Shown in pieces: positions 1 to 8,599 of a stretch of 64,000 nucleotides of DNA; position 1 is the first letter of the stretch, and every line of letters starts with the position of its first letter. A program made the translations under genes and the position numbers. Under the pieces are notes generated by a model that did not search any database, was not told the DNA's origin, and was given only the letters and a program-made list of their open reading frames with translations. Source of the stretch: JANOMH01 sp031422295 (GTDB lineage: Bacteria; Pseudomonadota; Alphaproteobacteria; Rhodobacterales; Rhodobacteraceae); NCBI GenBank assembly GCA_031422295.1, contig JANOQM010000058.1, forward strand, positions 31,847 through 95,846, written 5' to 3'.

Positions 1-2
1 TC

Positions 3-299
3 TGGGTGGCGATTGCGGGCGAAGTGCTGGGCCAGATCACGGCTATTTTACTGCTACGCTATAAATCGGCGGGTGGCCTGCAAGGCCTGATCTGGCCGCA
101 TGCCGGGGCTGCCGCCCTGTTGGTAACGGCCGGAGCCGCCGTTCTGAGCGACCAGACCCCGGGCGCGCCTGACTTTGCAGCACCTTGGATCGGCCTTGTT
201 TTTGCACTTATTGCCGGACAGATCATCTGGGCCTCGGGCGATCTGCGGCGCTATATCCGCCTGCGCGGGATGGGAGGGAACAACGATGTGGCACCCTGA
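3..299 (+). CDS. Polysaccharide flippase (Wzx/MviN-like), C-terminal part
   Basis: Only the last 98 codons are in the window; the frame is open at the left edge, so the gene starts upstream. The visible part has two hydrophobic segments and a short basic tail rich in Arg, as at the C-terminus of oligosaccharide flippases of the MATE/MOP superfamily. The phrase LWVAIAGE-like beginning and the position ahead of an acyltransferase, a polymerase and a glycosyltransferase support a role in moving lipid-linked repeat units across the inner membrane. It overlaps the next gene by 14 bases, indicating one operon. The family call rests on membrane topology and context more than on a diagnostic motif, so another polytopic membrane protein cannot be excluded. 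Confidence 0.5.
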   Translation, partial: WVAIAGEVLGQITAILLLRYKSAGGLQGLIWPHAGAAALLVTAGAAVLSDQTPGAPDFAAPWIGLVFALIAGQIIWASGDLRRYIRLRGMGGNNDVAP

Positions 300-978
300 T
301 GCAGTGGCCCGGGCCCGGCGTGCAGATCTGCGGGCGCGCAACCCGCTATCGCCGCTTATTATGCGGCTGTACCAGTTCAGACGCCTGCGCTCGGTGTGCC
401 GCAAGCTGTGCGACAGGTTCGAAGGCAGCCTGATGCATTCCGCGACATGGCGGGACATTCTGCGCCTTCATCATGATGTTCTGATCGGGCGTTACAGCTA
501 TGGCGCGATCCTGAAACCCGGCGTGCTGCCCGCCGGAACCCGGGTCGGGGCTTATTGCTCGGTCGGCAGCGAGCTGATCGTGCGCCGGCGGGATCATCCG
601 CTTGACAGCCCGTTTTTGCACCCGCTCTTTTACCGCAGTGCGCTGGGATTTGTGCAGCATGATACTATCCCGCTGAATACGGACAACCCGCTGACCATCG
701 GGCATGATGTCTGGATCGGCGACCGGGTGACGATCCTGGGGGGGTGCAAGACCATCGGCAATGGCGCTGTGATCGCGGCAGGGGCTGTCGTCACCCGCGA
801 TGTCGCCCCCTACACCGTCGTGGGCGGCGTTCCGGCCCGGCTGATCCGCCGGCGTCTGGACGACAGCACGATTGCAATATTGGAAGCCAGCCGCTGGTGG
901 GAAAGAGACATCGCCTCCCTGATCGCCGATCCGCCGCTGGCAGGTATCCTTGGTACCGACGCAGACAGTGTCCTTTGA
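286..978 (+). CDS. Hexapeptide-repeat acyltransferase (CatB/XAT-like)
   Basis: This is a 230-residue left-handed beta-helix acyltransferase. The C-terminal half has the hallmarks of the xenobiotic/serine acetyltransferase fold: HDVWIGDRVTILGG, then TIGNGAVIAAGAVVTRDV, then VVGGVPARLIRRR. The WIG and GAVV elements surround the acyl-CoA site in relatives, and the His of GHDVW fits the catalytic region. It probably O- or N-acetylates a sugar of the local exopolysaccharide in the cytoplasm. The ATG at 286 is chosen because GGGAGGG lies 8 bases upstream and the start overlaps the flippase stop; an earlier in-frame ATG at 175 would run deep into the flippase gene. The acceptor sugar cannot be read from sequence. 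Confidence 0.8.
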   Translation: MWHPDAVARARRADLRARNPLSPLIMRLYQFRRLRSVCRKLCDRFEGSLMHSATWRDILRLHHDVLIGRYSYGAILKPGVLPAGTRVGAYCSVGSELIVRRRDHPLDSPFLHPLFYRSALGFVQHDTIPLNTDNPLTIGHDVWIGDRVTILGGCKTIGNGAVIAAGAVVTRDVAPYTVVGGVPARLIRRRLDDSTIAILEASRWWERDIASLIADPPLAGILGTDADSVL

Positions 979-1037
979 CCCCAACTTGCCGTAAAAAGCA
1001 GTTCAGCGCCCCCGTGTTCCCACCATTAGGACCAGTT

Positions 1038-2309
1038 ATGATCAAGCTTTGTTCCCTTGCCCTGCTGTCCGCTCTGGTCGCTGGGCCTGTCGCCCAAGCC
1101 GAAACAGTGCCGGTCGCGACACCTGCCGCCTTGCAACAGGCCCTCCTCGCCGCCGCCCCGGGCGATATGCTGGTGCTGGCCCCCGGCGACTATGGCGCAC
1201 TTGATCTGCGCGGGCTGGTGCTGCCGCAGGACCAGCCGGTTGTGCTGCGGGGGGCGGATCAGGGAGGGACTGCGCGGTTTTCCGGGATGGTGCTGCGCGA
1301 GGTGGAGGGGCTGGTGCTGGAGAACCTCGGCTTTGACTACAGCTATGCGCCGGGCGATCCGCCGCATCTGCGCCCGTTCCAGATCATCAACAGCCAGGCC
1401 ATTACGATCCGGAGCGCAGTGTTCGACGGCGATCTGGCGCAGGGGGCAGGGCCGGAGGCAGACGGGTTCGGCACCGGGTTTGCCCTGGGCATCACCAACA
1501 GCGCGCTAGTCACGGTCGCCGACAGCGAGATCCGGGGCTTTTTCCGCGGTGTCGTGGTCAGCGACAGCCGTGATATCGTGCTACGGGGCAACAATATCCA
1601 CAGTCTGCGGATGGACGGGATGAACTTTGCCCAGGTCGAACGGGTGCTGATCGAGGGCAATCATATCCATGACTTTATCCGCTCGCTGGCATCACGTGAT
1701 CACGCCGATATGATCCAGTTCTGGACCAACGGGACAACCGCTGCGTCCCGCGACATCGTGATCCGGAACAATGTGCTGAACTCAGGCAATGGCTGGTACA
1801 CCCAGTCGATCTTTATGCGCAACGATCTGGTCGACCGGGGCCTTGCCGGGGACGAGATGTTTTACCGCAATATCCTGATCGAAGAGAATGTCATCATCAA
1901 CGCCCATCTGCATGGCATCGTGGTGGGCGCAACTGATGGCCTGATCATTCGCAATAACACGGTCATCCGCAATGCCCGGTCAGAGGGCGAGCGGGAAAAT
2001 GTGGCGCTGTGGAACCCGCGGATCAGCGTGGCGGAACCCTCGCGGAATGTGCAGATCCTGCGCAATGTCGTCAGCCGGATTGCGGGTGATGAGGCACAGG
2101 CCGGGTGGGTCATTGCCGATAATCTGTTCATCCAGGACCGGGGCCGTCTGGCCGAGGGCCTGTATTATGATCTGGTCTTTGTCGCGGCGCGCACTGGCGA
2201 TCCGCAGAACCTGGGCTCGTTCAGCTACTTGCCCGGCGGACCACTGGAGGGTGCCGGGATCGGGGCCAGCAGACTGACCGGCCTGCAGCCCACAGTGCCC
2301 GGCGAATAG
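1038..2309 (+). CDS. Secreted right-handed beta-helix protein (PL6-like)
   Basis: This 423-residue protein has a Sec signal peptide (ALLSALVAGPVAQA, cleavage before Glu). A right-handed parallel beta-helix of many NN-x-I/V rungs follows. The opening ALQQALLAAAPGDMLVLAPG is typical of polysaccharide lyase 6 / chondroitinase-B-like folds. Its central part (DMIQFWTNGT, QSIFMRNDLVDRGLAG, MFYRNILIEENVI) is nearly identical to the proteins at 18355-20640 and, less closely, 5813-8599, so three paralogues occur in the window. Unlike those two it has a signal peptide and no PKD or LamG tail, so it goes through Sec rather than type I secretion. It probably trims or binds the exopolysaccharide in the periplasm or outside; catalysis is not shown. 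The start at 1038 gives the signal peptide. Confidence 0.75.
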   Translation: MIKLCSLALLSALVAGPVAQAETVPVATPAALQQALLAAAPGDMLVLAPGDYGALDLRGLVLPQDQPVVLRGADQGGTARFSGMVLREVEGLVLENLGFDYSYAPGDPPHLRPFQIINSQAITIRSAVFDGDLAQGAGPEADGFGTGFALGITNSALVTVADSEIRGFFRGVVVSDSRDIVLRGNNIHSLRMDGMNFAQVERVLIEGNHIHDFIRSLASRDHADMIQFWTNGTTAASRDIVIRNNVLNSGNGWYTQSIFMRNDLVDRGLAGDEMFYRNILIEENVIINAHLHGIVVGATDGLIIRNNTVIRNARSEGERENVALWNPRISVAEPSRNVQILRNVVSRIAGDEAQAGWVIADNLFIQDRGRLAEGLYYDLVFVAARTGDPQNLGSFSYLPGGPLEGAGIGASRLTGLQPTVPGE

Positions 2310-2336
2310 GCGTCAGCCCGACAGGGCCGGCCACTC

Positions 2337-2840
2337 TCAGGTCAGTCCCGCTTCTGCCAATGCAGCCTCGGTCGCATCGGCGGTCAGGAACCGGCCATAG
2401 TCCGTGACCGCGATGCCACTGCGCAAAACCCGCGCCGGATTGCCCGCGACCAATGACCCGGATGGCACCGATTTTGTGACCACAGACCCCGCCCCGACCA
2501 CGCAATTATCGCCAATCTCGACCCCCGGCAGGATCAGGCTGCGCCCGCCGACAAAGCAGTTGGCACCGACCCGCGTATGCAGATACAGCCCGCGCGTCAT
2601 GTCATGCGTCAGGATGCGGGCGTCAAAAGCGATGTAGGTTTTCGGCCCGATATGTACACCGGCGGGAAAGGTCCGGTCGAATTTCGCAGACAGCGAAAAT
2701 TGCGCCGTGGGATGGATATCCATCCCCCAGAGCCGGGTGTAATACAGCCGCTTGAGGGTAACCAACAGGGTCCGCAGCCCCTTGAGCCGGTTCAGGCCGC
2801 GGCGCCGGGCCTTGGCCGGGGGATTGCTGTGACTGTTCAT
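2337..2840 (-). CDS. Hexapeptide-repeat acetyltransferase (WbbJ/MaoK-like)
   Basis: This 167-residue left-handed beta-helix O-acetyltransferase shows the series IGPKTYIAFDARILTHD, VGANCFVGGRSLILPGV, IGDNCVVGAGSVVTKSVP and LVAGNPARVL. The ILTHD histidine is the expected catalytic base in this family. It is cytoplasmic and probably acetylates a glycan precursor. The ATG at 2840 (MNSHSNPP) is preferred; further in-frame codons upstream encode no conserved sequence and cross a tandem repeat. It is transcribed against the beta-helix gene to its left (27-base gap between stops) and divergently from the polymerase gene to its right. Confidence 0.75.
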   Translation of the reverse strand: MNSHSNPPAKARRRGLNRLKGLRTLLVTLKRLYYTRLWGMDIHPTAQFSLSAKFDRTFPAGVHIGPKTYIAFDARILTHDMTRGLYLHTRVGANCFVGGRSLILPGVEIGDNCVVGAGSVVTKSVPSGSLVAGNPARVLRSGIAVTDYGRFLTADATEAALAEAGLT

Positions 2841-3070
2841 GAAAGATTCCGGTGCATATTTCAGGCGGGTAAAGCCTAACGGCGCGCGCGCCCCCGAACA
2901 AGCGTCCGACGCGCCGTGGCGCGGCAATAAATCAACTGTCACACAAAAACTGTCACACAAAAACTGATGCAAGGGAATCCGCATGGGCCACAGCGATCCC
3001 GGTCATGCGCTGCATCATGGCGCATATCTGCCGGATCGTATTGCCGGTTGCGCATAAGAGGGGCGCAATA
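2841..3070. promoter_or_regulatory. Divergent promoter region with 14-bp tandem repeat
   Basis: This 230-bp spacer separates the leftward acetyltransferase from the rightward polymerase and must hold both promoters. It contains two exact head-to-tail copies of CTGTCACACAAAAA (2936-2963), a relatively AT-rich tract in a GC-rich surrounding. No convincing -35/-10 pair was assigned. Confidence 0.4.
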
Positions 3071-4627
3071 ATGTCGCCATTCTATGGCAGATCGCCTAAG
3101 AAGCCTGCAAAACCACGATACGATAACGGGAACCATGCCTTGGCCGTGACAGATGACATGATGGGGCGCAGCGCCGGACGTGCGGGGGCATCCCCCGCTC
3201 TCGTTAGCTTACCGCAGATCGCGGGCAAACTGCCGCTGCCGGTCTGGCTGTATCTTCTGGCCGTGGTGATCCCGATCGGGTTTCAGGCCGGGCCGCTGGC
3301 GATGACCACGCTACGGTTGCTGTTGCTGGTGATGATCGTGCCCTTGATGATCCAGTTGCTGATGGGGCGGTACGGCAAGATACTCATCACCGACATCCTG
3401 TTCGTGGCACATATCGGCTGGGCGGTGGTGGCACTGGCGGTGAATAATCCCGACCAGGTAGTGCAGCAGGTCGGATCGGTCGGCATGGAGTTCCTCGGCG
3501 GCTATGTCATGGGACGGGCCTATATCCGTACGCCCGAGGCGTTCGCCGCACTATGCCGGGCCCTGGTGCTGATTGTGCTGTGCACCGTGCCATTGGCACT
3601 GCACGAGGCGCTGACCGGGCGGCCGTTGCTCATCGAGTATCTGCGCAGGTTCGGCCTGACTGCCACTGGCATCGTCACCATCGAGGGGCGCATGGGGCTG
3701 GAGCGTGTGCAAGCGGTTTTTGCCCATCCGATCCATTATGGCCTGTTCTGTTCAGTAGCCTTTTCGCTGGCTTTCGTGGCGCTGCAGGACATGACCGGTG
3801 GGGTGCGGCGCTATGTCAGCAGTGCGCTGATTGCCGGGGCGGGCTTTCTGGCCCTGTCCAGCGGCGCATTGCTGGCGATCAGTGCGCAGATCGCGCTGAT
3901 CCTGTGGGCTGCGATCTTTGCAAAGGTAACCTGGCGCTGGTGGCTGCTGCTGGGCCTGTTCGCCGTGGCCTATGTGATCATCGACATCTTTTCAAACCGT
4001 ACCCCGATCAAGGTTTTCATGAGCTATGCGACCTTTTCGGCGCATAACGCCTATTGGCGCAGCATCATCTTTGAATGGGGGATGAAGAGTGTCTGGATCC
4101 ACCCGCTATACGGCATCGGCATGAATGACTGGGTCAGACCCTGGTACATGCACTCCGGCAGCATGGACAACTTCTGGCTGGTGATGGCAGTCCGCTACGG
4201 CATTCCGGGATTCGTGCCGCTGGCGCTTGGCTTCATCATCGCGATTGCGCGGATCATGCGCCGGGATTTTGCCGGGGATGCCATGCTGATCCTGTTCCGG
4301 CGGGCCTGGGTATTCACCTTTCTCGGCCTCAGCTTCACCATGAGCACGGTCCATATCTGGACCAATGTCTATTCTTTCGTGTTTTTCATGTTCGGCGCAG
4401 GCATGTGGCTGATCACTGCCAGATCCGGACCTGCGTCAGGGCTTGCAAAAGACGCGGCGCAAACCCTACCCGCCCGCCAAATCCCGCCGGCCAGCCAGGG
4501 TATGGCTTTTTCTGCCGCCCCGGTCTCCAAGGCCACGGCTGCCCATTATACCCGGTTCCCGCCCGTCCCGCCAAACGGTGACGGTGACGGCGGCCGTGGC
4601 CGTGGCGGTGGCGGTAAAATCCGATAA
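3071..4627 (+). CDS. O-antigen/exopolysaccharide polymerase (Wzy/ExoQ-like)
   Basis: This is a 518-residue polytopic inner-membrane protein with about 10-12 hydrophobic segments between residues 45 and 450. The large loop before the last helices contains HPLYGIGMNDWVRPW, resembling the H-x-x-x-G-x-G region of the Wzy_C/O-antigen ligase family. ExoQ-type polymerases join lipid-linked repeat units in the periplasm. The C-terminus ends in a low-complexity tail of Gly, Arg and Asp (DGDGGRGRGGGG) of no known function. The ATG at 3071 is chosen because AAGAGGGG lies 8-10 bases upstream; an earlier in-frame ATG at 3005 lacks such a site. Together with the flippase it implies a Wzx/Wzy-type assembly route beside the ABC-type capsule exporter at 40-44 kb. 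Confidence 0.75.
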   Translation: MSPFYGRSPKKPAKPRYDNGNHALAVTDDMMGRSAGRAGASPALVSLPQIAGKLPLPVWLYLLAVVIPIGFQAGPLAMTTLRLLLLVMIVPLMIQLLMGRYGKILITDILFVAHIGWAVVALAVNNPDQVVQQVGSVGMEFLGGYVMGRAYIRTPEAFAALCRALVLIVLCTVPLALHEALTGRPLLIEYLRRFGLTATGIVTIEGRMGLERVQAVFAHPIHYGLFCSVAFSLAFVALQDMTGGVRRYVSSALIAGAGFLALSSGALLAISAQIALILWAAIFAKVTWRWWLLLGLFAVAYVIIDIFSNRTPIKVFMSYATFSAHNAYWRSIIFEWGMKSVWIHPLYGIGMNDWVRPWYMHSGSMDNFWLVMAVRYGIPGFVPLALGFIIAIARIMRRDFAGDAMLILFRRAWVFTFLGLSFTMSTVHIWTNVYSFVFFMFGAGMWLITARSGPASGLAKDAAQTLPARQIPPASQGMAFSAAPVSKATAAHYTRFPPVPPNGDGDGGRGRGGGGKIR

Positions 4628-4671
4628 GGCACTGCGCGCATCTTTTCAGCCCATCACTTCAGGACCACTCC

Positions 4672-5751
4672 ATGACCCTTCCCAACCTTGGCGTCGTCAT
4701 CGTGACGTTCAATTCCGCCGATGTGATCCGTGATTGCCTCGAAAGCCTGCTGGCGGCCCGGGACGTCCGGCTGGAGATTGTCATCGTCGATAATGCCTCC
4801 ACCGATGATACGCTGGCCGCCTTGCACGACTGGGCGTCGGGGGCCACGCCTTACGTACCATCTGCGGACATGCCCTTCGTTTTAAGCGGGTGTTCCAAAC
4901 CTGTTGCGCTGCGGACAGAGTCTGGCCTAGGAACGATGCAAACCAGCCTGAGCCTGATCGAAACCGGGGTGAATGGCGGATTTGCGGCGGGCGTGAACCG
5001 GGGATTGGCCTTTTTGGCCGCCCGGCCCGGGGTCGACCGGTTCTGGATTCTCAACCCCGACAGCGCCGTACCGCCAGAGACTCCGCATGCTTTTGCCACT
5101 GCGCCCGGCCCGGCTGGTGGTTTTGCCCTGATGGGGGGGCGGGTGATTTACTTCGATACCCCCGAGATCATCCAGATCGACGGTGGCCTGATCAACCGGC
5201 GTACCGGTGTTACCGGCAATAGCGGTCTGGGCCAGCCCCATGCCACGACCCCCGCACCAGACCCTGCATCCCTCGACTTCATCACTGGGGCCAGCATGGT
5301 GGTCAGCCGCGCGTTCTATGAACGGGCAGGGCCAATGGCCGAGGATTATTTTCTGTATTATGAGGAGGTTGATTGGGCCCTGCGACGGGGTGACCTTCCG
5401 CTGGCCTATTGCGCGGGCGGGATTGTCTATCACCGGGCGGGCACCGCCATCGGCTCGCCCACATTGGGCCGGCCGGCCTCGGCGTTTTCGCTGTATTTCA
5501 AACACCGGGCGCGGCTGCGGTTCATGCGCCGGTTCCGGCCGCGCAATCTTTGGGGGGCCTATGCCTATTCGGTGGCCAAGGCGGCGCAGCTGGCACTCAA
5601 GGGCTATTGGGCCGAGGCCGCTACAATCCTGCTGGCCAGTTTCGAACGGCCCCCACCTGCTGCAGTCAGGTCACACCTGTCTGATGCGGCAGCCATCCGG
5701 GCGTTCGGGGCGTTCGGGGCGGCCCCGCCACCGCCCAGCCCCCCCGACTGA
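4672..5751 (+). CDS. Family 2 glycosyltransferase (rhamnosyltransferase-like)
   Basis: This 359-residue GT-A enzyme begins LGVVIVTFNSADVIRDCLES and continues IVIVDNASTDDTL, the nucleotide-binding start of GT2. FWILNPDSAV stands where the DxD metal motif is expected, the variant seen in WbbL/RfbF-type rhamnosyltransferases. SLDFITGASMVVSRAFY and FLYYEEVDWALRRG are the acceptor-side ED motif region. It transfers one sugar to a lipid-linked intermediate at the inner face of the membrane; donor and acceptor are unknown. It follows the polymerase by 44 bases. The final codons lie in a short repeat (GAFGAFGAA) and the stop is inside a run of 11-bp repeats. Confidence 0.85.
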   Translation: MTLPNLGVVIVTFNSADVIRDCLESLLAARDVRLEIVIVDNASTDDTLAALHDWASGATPYVPSADMPFVLSGCSKPVALRTESGLGTMQTSLSLIETGVNGGFAAGVNRGLAFLAARPGVDRFWILNPDSAVPPETPHAFATAPGPAGGFALMGGRVIYFDTPEIIQIDGGLINRRTGVTGNSGLGQPHATTPAPDPASLDFITGASMVVSRAFYERAGPMAEDYFLYYEEVDWALRRGDLPLAYCAGGIVYHRAGTAIGSPTLGRPASAFSLYFKHRARLRFMRRFRPRNLWGAYAYSVAKAAQLALKGYWAEAATILLASFERPPPAAVRSHLSDAAAIRAFGAFGAAPPPPSPPD

Positions 5752-5787
5752 CCCCCGACTGGCCTCCGACTGGCCCCCGACTGGCCC
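5741..5787 (+). repeat. 11-bp tandem repeat, four copies, at a convergent gene end
   Basis: Units of the form CCCCCGACTGG run from 5741 to 5784 in four copies, with a partial fifth. The first copy supplies the TGA stop of the glycosyltransferase. A second short duplication (GGGCGTTCG-type units, about 5699-5720) lies just inside the gene. The 61-bp spacer to the convergent beta-helix gene is otherwise featureless. Confidence 0.85.
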
Positions 5788-5812
5788 TTGTCGATGACCC
5801 CGTGTGATCAGA

Positions 5813-8599
5813 TCAGCTTAATAACTCCGATCCATAGACGTTGCCTGCCAGAAACTCGAACCGGTCACCCAGGCGGAATTCGGTGACATCCCCTTCGAAA
5901 GGCCGGTTCCAAGCGGTCCCGATACTCCAGCCTGCTTCACGGCCACCCGCACCGACAATCTCGAAATCAGTGCCGCGCTCGTCAAGCACAATCTTGTTGT
6001 CAAGCAGCACCTGAAGCCGGTCCGTCTCGGCGTCAACCATCACGGTCACGCGATGCAGATCAGTGTCATTCAGGCCAAGATCGCGCACCACGAATGACTT
6101 GAAGCCCTGATTGGCCGTCGCCACCTGCACGATCAGCCCGTCATCCTGCAGGGTCAGACCCAGTTTCTGGTGGTTCCAGACAAGGCGGGCTGCATCCTGT
6201 TCGGCAGCCGCGCGGCTAAAATCGATGGAAAACGCAACTCGGTCGGACGCCTCGAGGTTCGACATCCGGCCCAAAGCCACATAATCCCCATCGCCATCGA
6301 ACCGGATGCCCGTGCCATCTGTGGTCTGCACAACGGTCGCATCTCCCATCAGCCGGATGGAAGCGGCCGCAGGGTCAAGCGTATAGCCGGCCCAACCGGC
6401 CTGGTGCAAACTGTCCACCGGCCGCGGCGGGTTGGCCTGATCGGATGGCGAAAGATCAGTGGCAGACTCATCGGCGACCATCGTTGTTGCGATTTCGGGC
6501 CGGAAATTCGCGATGTCCCCGGACTGAAACTCGCCATAACTCTGGCGGACCTGTTGCGGGGTCAGGGCAGCCTGCAGGAATGACACATTGTCCAGCAGGC
6601 CGGCCATATTCGCCCCAAACGGGTTGCCCAGATACAAACTGTGTCCGGCAGTGGTGTGCTGGCCACCGGTCAGCCCGTCCATCCGGGCCACTTCCCTGCC
6701 ATCGACATACAGGATGGCGGTCCCATCGGTCTGCGATGCGGTATAGGTGATCTGATGCCAGTCGCTGTCGCGAATCCCGGCACTGCCCGACGACCGCAAC
6801 ACAATCGCCTCGCCGTCACTGGTCGCACCGCGCAAAGAGACTCCATCGGCGCTGACATCAATGACTGCGGTTCCCGAGAAATACAGCACGCGTCCGCCAA
6901 GGCCCTCGGCCCCGGCATTCTTCTTGAATGCCAGCGAGATCGTGAAATCCGAATTACCCAGAATCTCTTCGTTGGCGGTGAACTTGACCGCGGATTTGGG
7001 GGTATCGAGCCGGATCGACTGGCCAAAATCACTTTGTACAAACCGGACTGATCCGATCGCCTGCACCTCTTGCGGCAGATCAGACTCGTCCTTCAGCCCG
7101 CGGTCGAATGTGGCCTCCAGCGCAACTGCTGATGTCACTTCGATATGTTTGAGCACGACATAGACCTGACCGGACGGCAGAGTCACCGTAGCCTTGGTCA
7201 GATAGACCCCCGCTGCCCCATAGGTATGACCGGCTTGGGCGCCCTGGGCGCCTGTGCCGTCACCGAAATCCCAGCGCACGGTGGCCTTGGCCGTGATTGC
7301 ACTGCCGTCAGCCATCGCGCCATCCGACAGATTGAACTGATGCGTACTCATCTCAAGGCCGGTGCCCCGGGTTTCGCTGATGATCCCGTCAAACCCGCGG
7401 CCGGCGTCATTGACCTGGCTCATCCCGGCACCGTAGCCATCGACCATGCTGCCCGGCAATACACGCAAATCGATGATTTCGGGGGATGGCATCAGGCCAT
7501 TGGTGAACAGGTTGCCGACGTAATCCACCGCCAGCGGATCATGGATCTGGACCGTGACGTTATCGAGGATCGCGATGTTGTTGCCCTTGAGATTCTGCAA
7601 GGCCGGACCAACGACCCCGGACAGGATATTGCGGTCGATCACGACATTCCGGGTGCCATCCGCCAGATAGATCATCGGCGCATCGAACGCATCACCACTG
7701 CTTTGCAGGAAGGTATTACCGCGCACCACCAGCCCGTTCACATCCTCCATCCGCAGCCCCTGGGCATTGCCGTTGTGGATGACATTGCCTTCGATCAGGA
7801 CATTGCGAAACCCCATGTCATTGGTGTTGTCGTCCAGATAGATGCCAAGAACCGGGACCCCATCGCCTTGCATGAAGATGTTGTTTGAAAACACGAAATT
7901 CGTACTTGGCACGGTTTGTTCGGGGCTCGTCCAGAAATGCACGAAATCGCCGTGGTCGCCCAGCCCGCCGAACTTCCACGGTGTGAGGTCGTGAAAGTAG
8001 TTATCCGACATGGTGATGTTACTGACATTGCCGCCGCCGACGGGCACTTTGCGGACATTGAAAATCTCGTTCCCGTCCATCTCGATGCCGTTCACATTGC
8101 TGAACCGGACGCCCGCCGTGAACTCGGATATATCGTTATTTGTGACCGTGATTGCAGTGCTGTTGTAAACGCTGATGCCCACGCCGACCGGAAAGCCCTT
8201 GATACCCTGCGACCCCTGGGTCCCGGCGGGCGCATCCGGATCGATTCCGGCAATGGAATCGCCACCGGTGATGGTCGAATTGCGGACCGCAATATTGGAG
8301 GATCCGTCAACCCGCACTGCGGCCGACCATTCGACAGTTTTCGCCGTGGGCACAAAATCAAAGTTGATGTTATCAAAGCTGATATTCGTACTGGACCAGA
8401 CCGAGACCGAGTTGATCCGCGGCGGCGCATCCGGATCATGCGCCGTGATCACCACTTCCGAGGCGAAATCCAGATCGCGCAACTTCAGGTCGCCGTAATC
8501 ACCTGACTTCAGTTCGATCCTGTCATTGCCATCAGCCTTGGTCAGGGCGGCGGTGGGTGTCCTGTTGGGGTTTCCGATCGATCTGGCGGGTAAATCCAT
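5813..8599 (-). CDS. Beta-helix/PKD/LamG protein, probable type I secretion substrate
   Basis: This 928-residue protein has no signal peptide. Residues about 20-400 form a right-handed beta-helix paralogous to 18355-20640 (GDYGDLKL, FRNVLIEGNVIHNGNAQGL). A PKD domain follows at about 405-485 (RWDFGDGTGAQGAQ, AGHTYG), then two LamG/concanavalin-like domains (about 530-680 and 760-915). The extreme C-terminus reads FRLGDRFEFL, ending in ELLS, and matches the tail of the 18355 protein, so both tails may be the export signal for the secretion system at 13-18 kb. The architecture suggests a glycan-binding or glycan-cleaving extracellular protein. The assigned ATG overlaps the ATG of the divergent gene at 8598, leaving no promoter space. 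The N-terminus is also shorter than in its paralogue, so a 5' loss or a different start is possible. Confidence 0.75.
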   Translation of the reverse strand: MDLPARSIGNPNRTPTAALTKADGNDRIELKSGDYGDLKLRDLDFASEVVITAHDPDAPPRINSVSVWSSTNISFDNINFDFVPTAKTVEWSAAVRVDGSSNIAVRNSTITGGDSIAGIDPDAPAGTQGSQGIKGFPVGVGISVYNSTAITVTNNDISEFTAGVRFSNVNGIEMDGNEIFNVRKVPVGGGNVSNITMSDNYFHDLTPWKFGGLGDHGDFVHFWTSPEQTVPSTNFVFSNNIFMQGDGVPVLGIYLDDNTNDMGFRNVLIEGNVIHNGNAQGLRMEDVNGLVVRGNTFLQSSGDAFDAPMIYLADGTRNVVIDRNILSGVVGPALQNLKGNNIAILDNVTVQIHDPLAVDYVGNLFTNGLMPSPEIIDLRVLPGSMVDGYGAGMSQVNDAGRGFDGIISETRGTGLEMSTHQFNLSDGAMADGSAITAKATVRWDFGDGTGAQGAQAGHTYGAAGVYLTKATVTLPSGQVYVVLKHIEVTSAVALEATFDRGLKDESDLPQEVQAIGSVRFVQSDFGQSIRLDTPKSAVKFTANEEILGNSDFTISLAFKKNAGAEGLGGRVLYFSGTAVIDVSADGVSLRGATSDGEAIVLRSSGSAGIRDSDWHQITYTASQTDGTAILYVDGREVARMDGLTGGQHTTAGHSLYLGNPFGANMAGLLDNVSFLQAALTPQQVRQSYGEFQSGDIANFRPEIATTMVADESATDLSPSDQANPPRPVDSLHQAGWAGYTLDPAAASIRLMGDATVVQTTDGTGIRFDGDGDYVALGRMSNLEASDRVAFSIDFSRAAAEQDAARLVWNHQKLGLTLQDDGLIVQVATANQGFKSFVVRDLGLNDTDLHRVTVMVDAETDRLQVLLDNKIVLDERGTDFEIVGAGGREAGWSIGTAWNRPFEGDVTEFRLGDRFEFLAGNVYGSELLS